Below the pieces are notes generated by a model that did no database searches, was not told the DNA's origin, and saw only the letters and a program-made list of their open reading frames with translations. Positions 50,553-60,256 of a stretch of DNA of 64,000 bases are shown one piece after another. The stretch is from Chryseobacterium ginsenosidimutans (lineage in GTDB: Bacteria; Bacteroidota; Bacteroidia; Flavobacteriales; Weeksellaceae). Position 1 is the first letter of the stretch. Each line of letters starts with the position of its first letter. The DNA lies in contig NZ_JAUSXC010000001.1 in NCBI RefSeq assembly GCF_030823405.1, positions 2,029,001 to 2,093,000 on the forward strand, in the 5' to 3' direction. Both the position numbers and the translations under genes were made by a program.

Positions 50553-51524
50553 TTAACGTTGTAAATAAGTGCTGCCTTTGATGGCGCCTATTGCAAAGTT
50601 AGTATTTAAAATGCTCATTTCATCCTCTGTAAAAGTAACATTCATTGCTGCAATATTTTCAGGTAGACGAGATCTGCGGCTCATGCTTACAAGCGGCATG
50701 ATATAATCGCCCTGTTCTTTTACCCATGCAATTGCAAGCTGTGTCGGTGTTAAATTTTTAGCTTTTGCCAATTCCTTCAGTACATGTACTTTTTCTAAAT
50801 TGCTGATTAAATTATCACCCTGGAAACGTGAGAAATGATTTCGGTAATCATTCTCTGCCAACGGCGCTTTTAAGTCACCTGTCAGCAAGCCTTCCGCTGT
50901 ATTGGCAAAGGCAATTACTCCAATGCCTAATTCTTTTGCTGCAGGGAGAAGTTCGTTTTCTATCTGTCGGTCAGCAAGCGAATAGCCTATCTCAAGTGCA
51001 CTAACCGGATAAATAGCATTGGCTTGTCGAAGTTGATCAGCTGAAATCTCAGAAACACCCAGATGGCGAACTTTACCTTCATTAATCAGATCGGCAACTG
51101 TTCCTATGATATCCTCCAACGGCACGCTGCCATCCATTCTGCTGGGTTGGTACAGATCAATGGTTTCTATGCCCAAACGGGTCAAAGAGTAGTTGACAAA
51201 ATTTTTGATTGACATTGGGTGAAGATCCATTCCCAACCACTGACCGTTGTGAAAGACGGCGCCAAACTTAACACTGATAAAGGCATCATCACGCCTCCCT
51301 TTAATAGCTTTTCCTATCAGTATTTCGTTATGACCTGCGCCATAGAAGTCACCTGTATTCAAAAAATTGATACCGTGATCCAATGCTTCGTGAATGGTTG
51401 CAATACTCTCTGACTCATCAGGTGTAGAACCTCCCCATATAGAAGACATGCGCATACAGCCCAAACCTAATTTTGATACAAGCGGACCATTTTGCCCCAA
51501 TTGAATTTTTGTAATGTTTTTCAT
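50553..51524 (-). CDS. Aldo-keto reductase with altered catalytic His position
   Basis: A 323-residue AKR barrel. The N-terminus reads LGLGCMRMSSIWGG; NTGDFYGAGHNE carries the catalytic Tyr and Asp, and ISVKFG the Lys. In the fourth catalytic position the motif reads LYQPSRMD where LYxxHR is usual, so the His is a Ser, as in some flavobacterial relatives, as I recall. NADPH-dependent carbonyl reduction may be altered. ATG 51524 is used. A -7 box TACTTTTG sits only 5 nt before it, so the message may be leaderless. Confidence 0.87.
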   Translation of the reverse strand: MKNITKIQLGQNGPLVSKLGLGCMRMSSIWGGSTPDESESIATIHEALDHGINFLNTGDFYGAGHNEILIGKAIKGRRDDAFISVKFGAVFHNGQWLGMDLHPMSIKNFVNYSLTRLGIETIDLYQPSRMDGSVPLEDIIGTVADLINEGKVRHLGVSEISADQLRQANAIYPVSALEIGYSLADRQIENELLPAAKELGIGVIAFANTAEGLLTGDLKAPLAENDYRNHFSRFQGDNLISNLEKVHVLKELAKAKNLTPTQLAIAWVKEQGDYIMPLVSMSRRSRLPENIAAMNVTFTEDEMSILNTNFAIGAIKGSTYLQR

Positions 51525-51654
51525 AGTACAAAAGTACAAGCTTAAATAAAACAAAAGTTTCTCCTACGGCTCAAATAATTTGCTTCTATGGCTCATTATA
51601 AAATGTAATTTCTGATGAAGATTCTATTTTATTATAAAGTCTTTAAATGTTGTA

Positions 51655-52638
51655 CTATTTTTGGCTTGATATTTTATTAACCATATCATTGATTGCATTT
51701 TCAATAACTTTTGGCTGTTCCTGATTGATATAATGACCACTGTTTGGTACTGTTATTTGTTTGCTGTCCGTTGAAAGTAGCAGAAAATCTTTTTGCATTT
51801 TATTCCATGCACTTAGCATTTCTGTTTTTAATTTTAAATCTTTGATAGAAGAATCATAGCGCTTTCCATCTGCGGCAGTCAATACATAAAGAGGAATATT
51901 TCCAAAAGACTTTATTTTTGATGCTTTTTTTTTAATGGAACTCATTTGAACCTGTTCTTCCAACACAGCGTAAGCACTTTTGTAAAGCAAAGCGGGCATT
52001 ATGGTGTTTTGATATTCATATTGTTTATCCTTGGGAAACATACCTTTGAACATTAATCTGGCGAGTCCAAAAGTGTTGGCGAATTTTAGAAAGCCACTTG
52101 GCAAACCCTGATTGGCCATTTTGAATAGTTCGGGAGATAAATATTTGTCATCATCAGGGCATTGGCTATCTACCAATACTATACCTGCAACATCGTCAGG
52201 ATATTTGTTGACAAAAAATCTGACTAGTGTACCTCCAAATGAATGACCTACAAGAATATACGGCTTTGGGACGTTGGCTTTTTCCAGCAAAAGATGTAAT
52301 TCCGCAGCTATTTGCTCACCTGATTTTGGGTTTTTGCCTCGCTCACTCCATAAAATTCCTGTCCTATCATATGAGACACTTGTATAAGAAGTTGGTAATT
52401 CTTTTTGAATATTGTACCATTGCAGATGTCCGGCCGGATCAAATGCCGTTTCGAATACAACAGTAGGTCCTCCATTTCCTGTTTTGTAATAATGGAGGCG
52501 ATGATTTTCAATTTCTACAAAGTTACCGTCAGGATTTATTTTTTCAGCATCGTTTCGGGATATTCTTTCAAAAATAAATCCTGCTATCAATAAGAATATT
52601 ATCAAAGTAATTAATCCCAGTCCTATTCGTTTCGCCAT
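51655..52638 (-). CDS. Membrane-anchored alpha/beta hydrolase
   Basis: A 327-residue protein with one N-terminal membrane helix (about 5-23), so it probably faces the periplasm. The hydrolase domain shows VVFETAFDPAG, SYDRTG, the nucleophile elbow GHSFGGT (Ser about 136), VLTAADG with the acid and NSGHYINQE with the His. This is the proline iminopeptidase/haloalkane dehalogenase-like branch; substrate unknown. It lies 130 nt from the AKR unit and is probably separate. Confidence 0.85.
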   Translation of the reverse strand: MAKRIGLGLITLIIFLLIAGFIFERISRNDAEKINPDGNFVEIENHRLHYYKTGNGGPTVVFETAFDPAGHLQWYNIQKELPTSYTSVSYDRTGILWSERGKNPKSGEQIAAELHLLLEKANVPKPYILVGHSFGGTLVRFFVNKYPDDVAGIVLVDSQCPDDDKYLSPELFKMANQGLPSGFLKFANTFGLARLMFKGMFPKDKQYEYQNTIMPALLYKSAYAVLEEQVQMSSIKKKASKIKSFGNIPLYVLTAADGKRYDSSIKDLKLKTEMLSAWNKMQKDFLLLSTDSKQITVPNSGHYINQEQPKVIENAINDMVNKISSQK

Positions 52639-52877
52639 TTGAGAAATCTTGTCATAACTTTTTAATATAAAGACATCTCAGCTTTCGTTTTTGTTACATC
52701 ATCAAAATAAGGCAGAGCATTTATATATGGACAGATTTTGCTTTACTTGGTACTGATAAAGCCCAATTATCCAAAGATAATTTTTCAAACCATTATTTTA
52801 TTATTTTTACTAAGCTATAAAAGAGAAATCTAGATTATATCATAAAATAATGATGACGATGATCGACAAAAATAACA

Positions 52878-53282
52878 ATGAAAATAATGGATTCTGACAA
52901 GTTAAACATAGATATTTCTTATCCACAGCAAATAGAAATAAAAATTGAATTTTTAGTAGAAGTATTAGGAAATTATAAAGGGCTGGACAATTTGGATGAA
53001 ACTTGGGACGACAATATTATGCCAATTATAAATGAATCAATAAATGAAAGTGGTGCTTACATCAAAAAAAGTAAATTGGAAATAATTGAAATATCAAACA
53101 AGGAAAAATTTTCTTATGCACTCTCGTTGTTTGTTAATCCGCCGTTTTTCAATCTAAGCAACATCAAAGACAACCTGAAAAAAAATAATTTGCAAAGCAG
53201 TTTACGCATTAGTAGAATACATGAAAATGGTAATATTGAAGAATTATTTTCTGACATTTACTATATGGACAAACAATATTAA
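52878..53282 (+). CDS. Hypothetical small acidic protein
   Basis: A 134-residue soluble protein rich in Asn, Ile and Lys with a WDDNIMPIINES segment near 43-54. No signal peptide and no family recognised. Its size, composition and isolation beside another orphan protein recall immunity proteins of polymorphic toxin systems, but there is no toxin gene in view, so this is a weak guess. A Met at codon 4 is an alternative start. Confidence 0.55.
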   Translation: MKIMDSDKLNIDISYPQQIEIKIEFLVEVLGNYKGLDNLDETWDDNIMPIINESINESGAYIKKSKLEIIEISNKEKFSYALSLFVNPPFFNLSNIKDNLKKNNLQSSLRISRIHENGNIEELFSDIYYMDKQY

Positions 53283-53407
53283 AACATTTAATAATTTAAT
53301 GGTGAGAAAAAGCACAGCAAATAACAATTACAGCAGTATTCTAAATTTTGGTGGTAATTTAGCAGAGCCGATATTACTTACACAAAACGGACTAAAGTAT
53401 TGAAAGT

Positions 53408-53896
53408 ATGAAACACAGTTATTGGGGAAATATAGAAGCAGACTGGGCAGGATTTTCGTCGGATTTAACTTTTTCAAATCCGTTTTTTGATGAACAGGAA
53501 ATTGAAATTTTCTTAGGAGTAGAATATGACGAAGATGGTGAAGAAATTGAAGAACTGCCAACAGAAAATCAATTGACCGAATTTGCAGAAACGTATCGCG
53601 ATTTTTTAGAAAATATTGAAACGAATATAAAAAGTATTCAAGACAAAGCGTATGAAAGATATTTAAAAGTTTATGCTCATTTCTATGAAAATTCTGAAAA
53701 ATCAGGAGAAAAGGCATTGAATATTGATAATGTAGACAAACATAATGAAAATATTAAAGAGATTATGTATTTAAGAGTTTTGAACGAAAAGACAATAAAA
53801 TTATTTATTCGTTACAAACTGGACAGGGAGCATGGGCTCGAATTCAAGTTTGTAGATGGACAAATAGAAGATGTTGGTGGTGTTGCTGAAACATAA
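53408..53896 (+). CDS. Hypothetical protein, DUF6985-like
   Basis: A 162-residue acidic protein. It opens YWGNIEADWAGFSSDL and has EIEIFLGVEYDEDGEEIEELP and a long helical middle, ending KFVDGQIEDVGGV. The WG-x-I-E-x-D-x-x-G start resembles the DUF6985 group seen beside immunity-type genes; this comes from memory and is uncertain. It is 126 nt after the previous small gene and convergent with the helicase gene (20 nt). Confidence 0.6.
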   Translation: MKHSYWGNIEADWAGFSSDLTFSNPFFDEQEIEIFLGVEYDEDGEEIEELPTENQLTEFAETYRDFLENIETNIKSIQDKAYERYLKVYAHFYENSEKSGEKALNIDNVDKHNENIKEIMYLRVLNEKTIKLFIRYKLDREHGLEFKFVDGQIEDVGGVAET

Positions 53897-53916
53897 AGAA
53901 GATTATGGATTACTTT

Positions 53917-56900
53917 TTATGACTTCCCATCATCCAGGATATCCAATAGTTCACTTTTACTAAAATCCTGTAATTTAAATTCGTTGGTTTTTATTAAACC
54001 TTCTGCAAGTTTGCTTTTTTTCTTCTGAAGATTCAGTATTTTTTCTTCTACCGTATTGGTACATATGAGGCGTACGGCAATCACATTTTTTACTTGCCCG
54101 ATCCGATAGCTACGGTCAATAGCCTGATTTTCCGAGGCGGGATTCCACCAGGGATCTACCAGATAAACATAATCAGCTTCCGTAAGGTTGAGCCCGACAC
54201 CGCCGGCTTTTAAACTGATAAGAAATACCCGGATATTTTCATTGGTCTGAAAATTATTCACCTTAGTTCCCCGATCTTTAGTTCGTCCCGTCAAATACTC
54301 ATATTGGATATTTTTCTTATCTAATTCGGCTTTAATAAGATCCAACATACCTACAAACTGAGAAAATACAAGAATTTTATGTTCTTTGGATTTATTCTCG
54401 ATCTGTTCCGTTAGAATTTCTATTTTCACTGCATTATCACCGGAATGACCTTCTTTTAATAACGCCGGAGAATTACAGATCTGTCTGAGTTTCGTTAAAC
54501 CTGTTAAAACATGCATGCTGTTTTTAAGACTTTCATCGTCCGTAGAAGCCGATATAAACTCGCGTAACTCACGTTCGTAAGTATCGTAGACTTTCCGTTG
54601 TTCATCATTCATTTCACAGTAAATAACCATTTCTGTTTTCTCGGGAAGTTCTTTAGCAACCTGCTTTTTTGTTCTTCTGAGGATGAAAGGATTTATTTTC
54701 TGTTGAAGTTCCAGGGCTCGTTTACTGTATTCAAATTTATCAATCGGAATAGCATACGTATCTTTAAAATATTGTTTGCTTCCCAGTAATCCCGGACAGG
54801 CGAAGGAAAGCTGTCCATACAGGTCAAAAGTATTGTTTTCAATGGGTGTTCCTGTCAATACAATCCTGTTTCTTGATTGCAAAAGGCGAGCGGCTTTATA
54901 TTTTTCAGAATTAGGGTTTTTAATGGATTGTGATTCATCCAGGAAAATATAATTAAAATGAAAGGTTTTAAGAAACCGAATGTCCGACAGCAGCATTCCA
55001 TAACTTATCAGCACCACTTCATATTGATGCATTACATCTGTGTTTTTCTTCCTGTCCGTGCCATAATGAAGGAGAACTTTTATGGAAGGTGCAAATTTTT
55101 CAAGTTCTTCCTGCCAGTTGAAAAGCAACGAAGTCGGAACAACAATAAGGTTGGTGGTAGTACCGTATTTTTCTCTCTGATGTAAAATAAAAGCAATGAT
55201 CTGTATCGTTTTACCCAATCCCATATCATCCGCAAGGCATCCTCCGAAATTGAAATTATCAAGAAAACCCAGCCAGTTCAGTCCGTCCTGCTGATAATCT
55301 CTTAAATCCGCTTTTAATTCGGATGGAACAGCAATTTCAGGAATATTTTTAATCGTTGAAAAACGCTGAGAATACGTACTGATTTCTGTTTGAACTTCTT
55401 CGCTCAAAACTTCTTTTTCAAAAAGATTTGATATTTCTGTGAAATTGATTTTCGGAATCTTCAACAGTTCTTCATCAATGTCTCCCACTTGAAAATATTG
55501 AGTGATTTTATTGATCCATTCATCGGGTAAAATACCTTGCGTACCATCATCCAGCTGAACGAATTTTGTTTTGTTGCGAATCGCTCGGTGAACCTGTTGT
55601 AAAGAAGCTTCTTTCTTGCCAAATTTTACAGCCAATTTAGCATTGAACCAATCGACTCCGCTGGTTATCTGAATGTCGATTTTAGCGCGGTTCGGATTTA
55701 ATTTATTATTCTTTAATTCATTGAATCCAAGTATCGTTATGCCTTCATTTCTCCAGCTTTCAAAAGCTTCCAAAAACCAATTGTCGTCCAAAAATTTATC
55801 TTTATGAAGATAGAAATATTCATATCCGTCAATTTGATCTTTAAAATCGGGATGCTGCTTCATAATCACAGACGTAAGCCGGTCTTCTGCGTCATTATTT
55901 CGTTCTATTTGGAACTGATTTCCATTCTGATCGGTATCAAACAGCTGTTTTCGGGAATATACCGTAACTTCTGCCGACCCATATTTCATCACCGGAGTAA
56001 TCGATACGAAATTACCCTTCTGCTGCAGGTAAATAATAGATTCTGTCCGAAAGCTTTTTTCCGCTAACTGCACGGGAGTCGCTTTGTGAATATAGCTGTA
56101 ATTAATATGAATATACTGTTCTAATGATGATAAAACAGTCTGTAAAAATTCCTCATATTTTGAAGCGTGAATGATCAGTATTTCGTTGTTTGATTTAAAA
56201 AACTGGATCACCCGAAGCATATCGGGATTATCTACCAAACTGAGTGTATTTTGGTGGTAGACAAAATAGTCATTTCGCAGAATTACATTTTTAAAAGGCA
56301 ATGAAATCCCATTAAATAACAATTCTCCCGTAATCTCATAAAAAGGATGTTTTTTGAAAACGGTAAACTGAATTTCAGATTTTAATATGTTCAGTTTAAC
56401 AGGAATTAGAGATTTTGAAGAAATAGTTTCTCCAATTGTTTGGTCGTGCTCATAAACATCCAAAGCTAAAGGATTTTGAACGATGATCTTCAAAGCTTCA
56501 AGTTCTGCCAGGTTCTTTTCATCGGAATATTTATTTTGAAAAGCCACGATTGCGGTGTAGAATTTAATCTCCGACGGTTCATCCGATTTCCAGATCAATT
56601 GCATGGAATTTACTGGAGTAACCGGATTTTTAACCTTTCCTGATTGTGTAATATCAGCTTCCATCAAAGAAAAATTCAGTTGATTATAAAAGCGATGCTT
56701 CCCAATGACCAATATTTGCCTTTTATCGGTATTTTGTATGGTTAATTCTTCCAATATTGATTGACGCTGTGGCAGAAGATTCTGTTTGAAAACCTGTTCG
56801 TCGATTTGAATCAGCTCTTTTATTTTTGGCTGAATGTCTAATTTTCCGTCTTTATATTCTATGTGAAAATAACTATCAAGATTAGGTTCGTTTTCCAAGC

Positions 56901-57270
56901 CGAAACCTTTGGCTACAGACACCAATGACCTTTGTCTCAGCGTATAATCAAAGAAAATACGAAAGTTTTTATGTTCAAGGATAGAATGGATAATTTCTGC
57001 CTGATGATCACAAAGTTTATCGGTTTCATTATCGCAGGAGCAAGCAGTTATTACCGAAGATCCTACCTGACTCACAGAGACATTAGGAAAATCAATCGTT
57101 GACGTTGTTTTACTGAAAACGCCTGCGTTACATTCGAGAATAAGAGGATAAATATCACGAAAATCTTTGTTTTCTATAAAATTTGCCGTCTGGGAATGCT
57201 TCAAAAGATCATATACAGAAAGTGTGGAAATATTGGTGTTCGGTAAAATATATTCTTTTGGCAGATTCAT
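53917..57270 (-). CDS. SNF2-family DEAD/DEAH-box helicase with SWIM-type zinc motif
   Basis: A 1,117-residue protein. Near residue 75-90 a SWIM-like motif reads TACSCDNETDKLCDHQ (C-x-C ... C-x-H). A long N-terminal region follows, then the SNF2 ATPase: ADDMGLGKTIQ (motif I, about 680), a DESQ variant of motif II (about 775), LTGTPIENN, then the helicase C-domain with VFSQFVGMLD, SLKAGGVGLNLTEA and DRSYRIGQ. Bacterial relatives (COG0553 with SWIM) may remodel RNA polymerase or DNA complexes. There is no nuclease domain, so a defence role is not indicated. Confidence 0.92.
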   Translation of the reverse strand: MNLPKEYILPNTNISTLSVYDLLKHSQTANFIENKDFRDIYPLILECNAGVFSKTTSTIDFPNVSVSQVGSSVITACSCDNETDKLCDHQAEIIHSILEHKNFRIFFDYTLRQRSLVSVAKGFGLENEPNLDSYFHIEYKDGKLDIQPKIKELIQIDEQVFKQNLLPQRQSILEELTIQNTDKRQILVIGKHRFYNQLNFSLMEADITQSGKVKNPVTPVNSMQLIWKSDEPSEIKFYTAIVAFQNKYSDEKNLAELEALKIIVQNPLALDVYEHDQTIGETISSKSLIPVKLNILKSEIQFTVFKKHPFYEITGELLFNGISLPFKNVILRNDYFVYHQNTLSLVDNPDMLRVIQFFKSNNEILIIHASKYEEFLQTVLSSLEQYIHINYSYIHKATPVQLAEKSFRTESIIYLQQKGNFVSITPVMKYGSAEVTVYSRKQLFDTDQNGNQFQIERNNDAEDRLTSVIMKQHPDFKDQIDGYEYFYLHKDKFLDDNWFLEAFESWRNEGITILGFNELKNNKLNPNRAKIDIQITSGVDWFNAKLAVKFGKKEASLQQVHRAIRNKTKFVQLDDGTQGILPDEWINKITQYFQVGDIDEELLKIPKINFTEISNLFEKEVLSEEVQTEISTYSQRFSTIKNIPEIAVPSELKADLRDYQQDGLNWLGFLDNFNFGGCLADDMGLGKTIQIIAFILHQREKYGTTTNLIVVPTSLLFNWQEELEKFAPSIKVLLHYGTDRKKNTDVMHQYEVVLISYGMLLSDIRFLKTFHFNYIFLDESQSIKNPNSEKYKAARLLQSRNRIVLTGTPIENNTFDLYGQLSFACPGLLGSKQYFKDTYAIPIDKFEYSKRALELQQKINPFILRRTKKQVAKELPEKTEMVIYCEMNDEQRKVYDTYERELREFISASTDDESLKNSMHVLTGLTKLRQICNSPALLKEGHSGDNAVKIEILTEQIENKSKEHKILVFSQFVGMLDLIKAELDKKNIQYEYLTGRTKDRGTKVNNFQTNENIRVFLISLKAGGVGLNLTEADYVYLVDPWWNPASENQAIDRSYRIGQVKNVIAVRLICTNTVEEKILNLQKKKSKLAEGLIKTNEFKLQDFSKSELLDILDDGKS

Positions 57271-57402
57271 AAATATTTGCAGACGAATGATGGATCAGAA
57301 GGCTAATTTAAATAAAAGCAAATGAATTATTCTTAAAATTTGCGAATGAAAATAAAATTGATCTTAAAAATCGAGCTAAAACCGGATATTTATTTTTAGC
57401 AC

Positions 57403-58866
57403 CTATTTTTTTGATCTTAATCTTATGATCTGCTGTTCTGCATTTTTATTCTGAGGATTCAGTTTCAAAGATTGTTCATAATTTTTCAAAGCCAATTCAT
57501 TCTCCTCCAACTCCATATAAGTCTCACCCAAACTGTCAAAAGCATTGGCACTGGAAGGATAAAGCGAAACATTTAGTTTGAATAATTCCAAAGCATCTTT
57601 CATTCTTTTCTGTGCTATCAGTTTGTAGCCCCAGTTGTTGACTTCATTTTCTGTCAACGTGAAATTCTTATTTTTTGATCTTAATTTTTTGGCTGATTCA
57701 ATGGCATTTTTATAGCCGTTTTTGTCTAAAATCAATTTCAGAGATTTTGCAGAAGGCGACATGCCGAAACCATTGGCTTCTTTCATATCCGGAATAAATA
57801 ATCCTGCCAACTCATCGATGAACACATCTGGAGACCCACCCGATAAATTGGTTAATACGATAATAGAAAGATCATCTTTTGGATAGACAAATACCGCTGA
57901 ACGCCCACCGCCAACTGGAGCGAATGCCGGATGTTCTGCTCTGTCAATAATCGGCCAGCCCGCAGCATAGCCATTGAGAAGTCTGCTGAATCCACCTGTT
58001 TGTCCATTATTTAATAGAGCAGGTTTCCACAGTGCCTGTAGGCTGGATTGTTGCTTTAATAATTCCATATTCTGCAATGCAATGATCCAATTTGCGAGCT
58101 CGGTTGCTGTAGAACTCATCCCTGCGGCCGTCTGTAATACCGGAGGAAATGAAAAGAACATATTGTTGAGCTTCCCTTTCGAGAACTGGTAGCTGTTGGC
58201 AGCATTCTGAACCAATTCTTTTGTTGCTCCAAAACCGGATCGGATGGTTTTTCCCATACCCACTTTTTGAAGTTGACCTTTGGTGATGAATTCCTGGAAG
58301 GATATTCCGCTCAGCTTATTGATGATTTCTCCAAGCAGAAAATAATTGGTTTGATTGTATCTGAATTCTTCACCCGCTTTGAAATCATTAGGCATTGCAA
58401 TCACTTTTTTCCAGGCCAAGTCAAAATTGTCAGCGATCATTACAGATTCTTCTTCATCCACCACATCAGGAATTCCGGATGTGTGAGACAAGAGTTGCTG
58501 AACGGTTACGGTTTTCCATGTTTCAGGAATATCGGTAAGGTATTCTGAAATCGGAGCATTCAGTTTTAATTTTCCCTCTTCTACCAATTGTAAGATGGCA
58601 ACACCAACAAAAGCTTTAGTTATCGAATTGATCGTAAAAACAGTTTTATGACTTACAAGTATGGAATCCTGAATATTCGATAAACCGTAATAGCCTGTTT
58701 TTATGATTTTACCGTGTCTCACAATAGCCAATTCTAATCCCGGAATTTTTCTTTTCTGCATTTGATTCTGTATGAATACATCTATGCTGTCTGTCTGAGC
58801 AAAAACGGAAATGGTGCAAAATAATAGTAGAATTGCAGCTAAAGTTTTTTTAAAAATATGAATCAT
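57403..58866 (-). CDS. Beta-lactamase-fold serine hydrolase with C-terminal TPR
   Basis: A 487-residue exported protein (signal peptide about 1-24). The serine-hydrolase domain has the S-x-x-K pair in NSITKAF (Ser 81, Lys 84), Y-x-N in RYNQTN and a G-G-G-R-S motif in place of KTG. The C-terminal about 60 residues are TPR-like (SANAFDSLGETYMELEENEL and LKNYEQSLKLNP). Members are esterases, D-aminopeptidases or penicillin-binding relatives; the substrate is unknown. It is the first of three paralogues on this strand. Confidence 0.88.
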   Translation of the reverse strand: MIHIFKKTLAAILLLFCTISVFAQTDSIDVFIQNQMQKRKIPGLELAIVRHGKIIKTGYYGLSNIQDSILVSHKTVFTINSITKAFVGVAILQLVEEGKLKLNAPISEYLTDIPETWKTVTVQQLLSHTSGIPDVVDEEESVMIADNFDLAWKKVIAMPNDFKAGEEFRYNQTNYFLLGEIINKLSGISFQEFITKGQLQKVGMGKTIRSGFGATKELVQNAANSYQFSKGKLNNMFFSFPPVLQTAAGMSSTATELANWIIALQNMELLKQQSSLQALWKPALLNNGQTGGFSRLLNGYAAGWPIIDRAEHPAFAPVGGGRSAVFVYPKDDLSIIVLTNLSGGSPDVFIDELAGLFIPDMKEANGFGMSPSAKSLKLILDKNGYKNAIESAKKLRSKNKNFTLTENEVNNWGYKLIAQKRMKDALELFKLNVSLYPSSANAFDSLGETYMELEENELALKNYEQSLKLNPQNKNAEQQIIRLRSKK

Positions 58867-58971
58867 GTTAAGTGAGGTTATTGAAAAGGTTATTGTTAGT
58901 ATTTAAAAAGTAAAGATAAGAACGAAAAGACGTTATCAAATGGGAGAAAATTTGATTCTCTTATTTTAAGC

Positions 58972-60186
58972 TTAGTTTTTCGGTAGTTTTGATCTTAATT
59001 CAGATCCATAGTTGTGGAGGTCTTCATAAATGTCAAAAAATTTATCTTCGTCAGCTTCATTTAATGATGTATTGAAAAATACAATAACGGCAATTTCCTT
59101 CTTTAAATCAGAAAGCATAAATGTGCGTACTCCAGGGTCAGAGCCATTGTGTCCAATCCTTTTTCCTCCCATTTTTGTTGCCCAGAAAATCCCTGAATTA
59201 AGCTTGTCCAATTTCACATTATCAGGTTTATTTGATTCTGTGAACTGAAAGCGGAGCATTTCCTCTGCCAATTCTTTTTTCAGTAACCTTGTGTTGTTGT
59301 ATTTCCCATCATTCAGCAGGGTAATAAAAAATCTTGATAATTCATTGACGGAAGTACGAACGCCACCATCGGGATAAGTAATGCCTTCATATAGCGGTAT
59401 TGGCTGTATGCGGTCACCTTTCTTTTGATAAAGTTTGGAGTGGTTTTTAATATTGATTTCAGATAAATCCCAACCTGAATTCGCCATTTTTAAAGGATTG
59501 AAAATATTTTGTTTGCTATACTCATTAAGCTTTTTCCCGGTTCTCAGTTCAATAATATATCCGGCTAAACCGGCTCCTATATTTGAATAATCGCGATTGG
59601 TACCTGGTTTTGAATTTAAAAAATTATCCTTAGAATAATGGTTACCACCCTTTACAAAGTAGTTTTTCAAAAAATTACCTAGGGCTTCAGGTCTTTGCCC
59701 ATTATAGAAATACGTGCTGTCCGTATAGAAAGGATAACGGTCTGCTAAGCCGGAAGTATGTGTTGCAAGATGTCTCAAGGTAATTTTTTCATCAGGAAAA
59801 TTAGGATTGATGACTTTGAAAGGCAGATAATGATTAATATCTTCATCAAGATTTACCTTTCTTTCTTCTACCGCTTTCATTATACAAAATCCTGTAAAAG
59901 TTTTGCTTATGGATGCAATATTCATAAGGGTTGTGTGTGTAAAGGGAATTTTCTTCTCTTTATCTGCATAACCATATCCGTGTTTCCAGACCAGTTTTTT
60001 GTTGATGATAATGGCGGCCCCGATTCCCACAATTCCCGCTTCGTTCATTTTCTTTTTGATAAGGCTGTCAATGGATTTGTTTTTATCATTTTTGATATCA
60101 GTAATAGTTTGTGCCGATAAATTTTGAAAGCAAAATATGGTGGATAGAAAAAAGGTCAGTAAAAGTTTTGTCTTAAATTTTTTCAT
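58972..60186 (-). CDS. Beta-lactamase-fold serine hydrolase
   Basis: A 404-residue exported protein (signal peptide about 1-26, ending NLSAQ). Catalytic S-x-x-K is in NIASISKTF (Ser 92, Lys 95), Y-x-N in DYSNIGAGL, and the KTG-equivalent is GHNGSD. It lacks the TPR tail of its neighbour. ATG 60186 is used because the longer frame has no signal. About 70 nt separate it from the next hydrolase gene, so the two may form one unit. Confidence 0.88.
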   Translation of the reverse strand: MKKFKTKLLLTFFLSTIFCFQNLSAQTITDIKNDKNKSIDSLIKKKMNEAGIVGIGAAIIINKKLVWKHGYGYADKEKKIPFTHTTLMNIASISKTFTGFCIMKAVEERKVNLDEDINHYLPFKVINPNFPDEKITLRHLATHTSGLADRYPFYTDSTYFYNGQRPEALGNFLKNYFVKGGNHYSKDNFLNSKPGTNRDYSNIGAGLAGYIIELRTGKKLNEYSKQNIFNPLKMANSGWDLSEINIKNHSKLYQKKGDRIQPIPLYEGITYPDGGVRTSVNELSRFFITLLNDGKYNNTRLLKKELAEEMLRFQFTESNKPDNVKLDKLNSGIFWATKMGGKRIGHNGSDPGVRTFMLSDLKKEIAVIVFFNTSLNEADEDKFFDIYEDLHNYGSELRSKLPKN

Positions 60187-60256
60187 AATATCAATGTATT
60201 TGATTTGTGATTGATTGAAAATTACTTTAAAAAAATTGAAATAATATGATACGGAT

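Noticed and set aside
53299..53403. A 34-codon frame between the two small unknown genes
   Set aside because: Too short and without recognisable features; it could be a remnant but cannot be supported.
53917..57270. SNF2 helicase as part of a defence island
   Set aside because: No nuclease, methyltransferase or other defence partner is next to it, and the SWIM-SNF2 form is common in ordinary Bacteroidota genomes.
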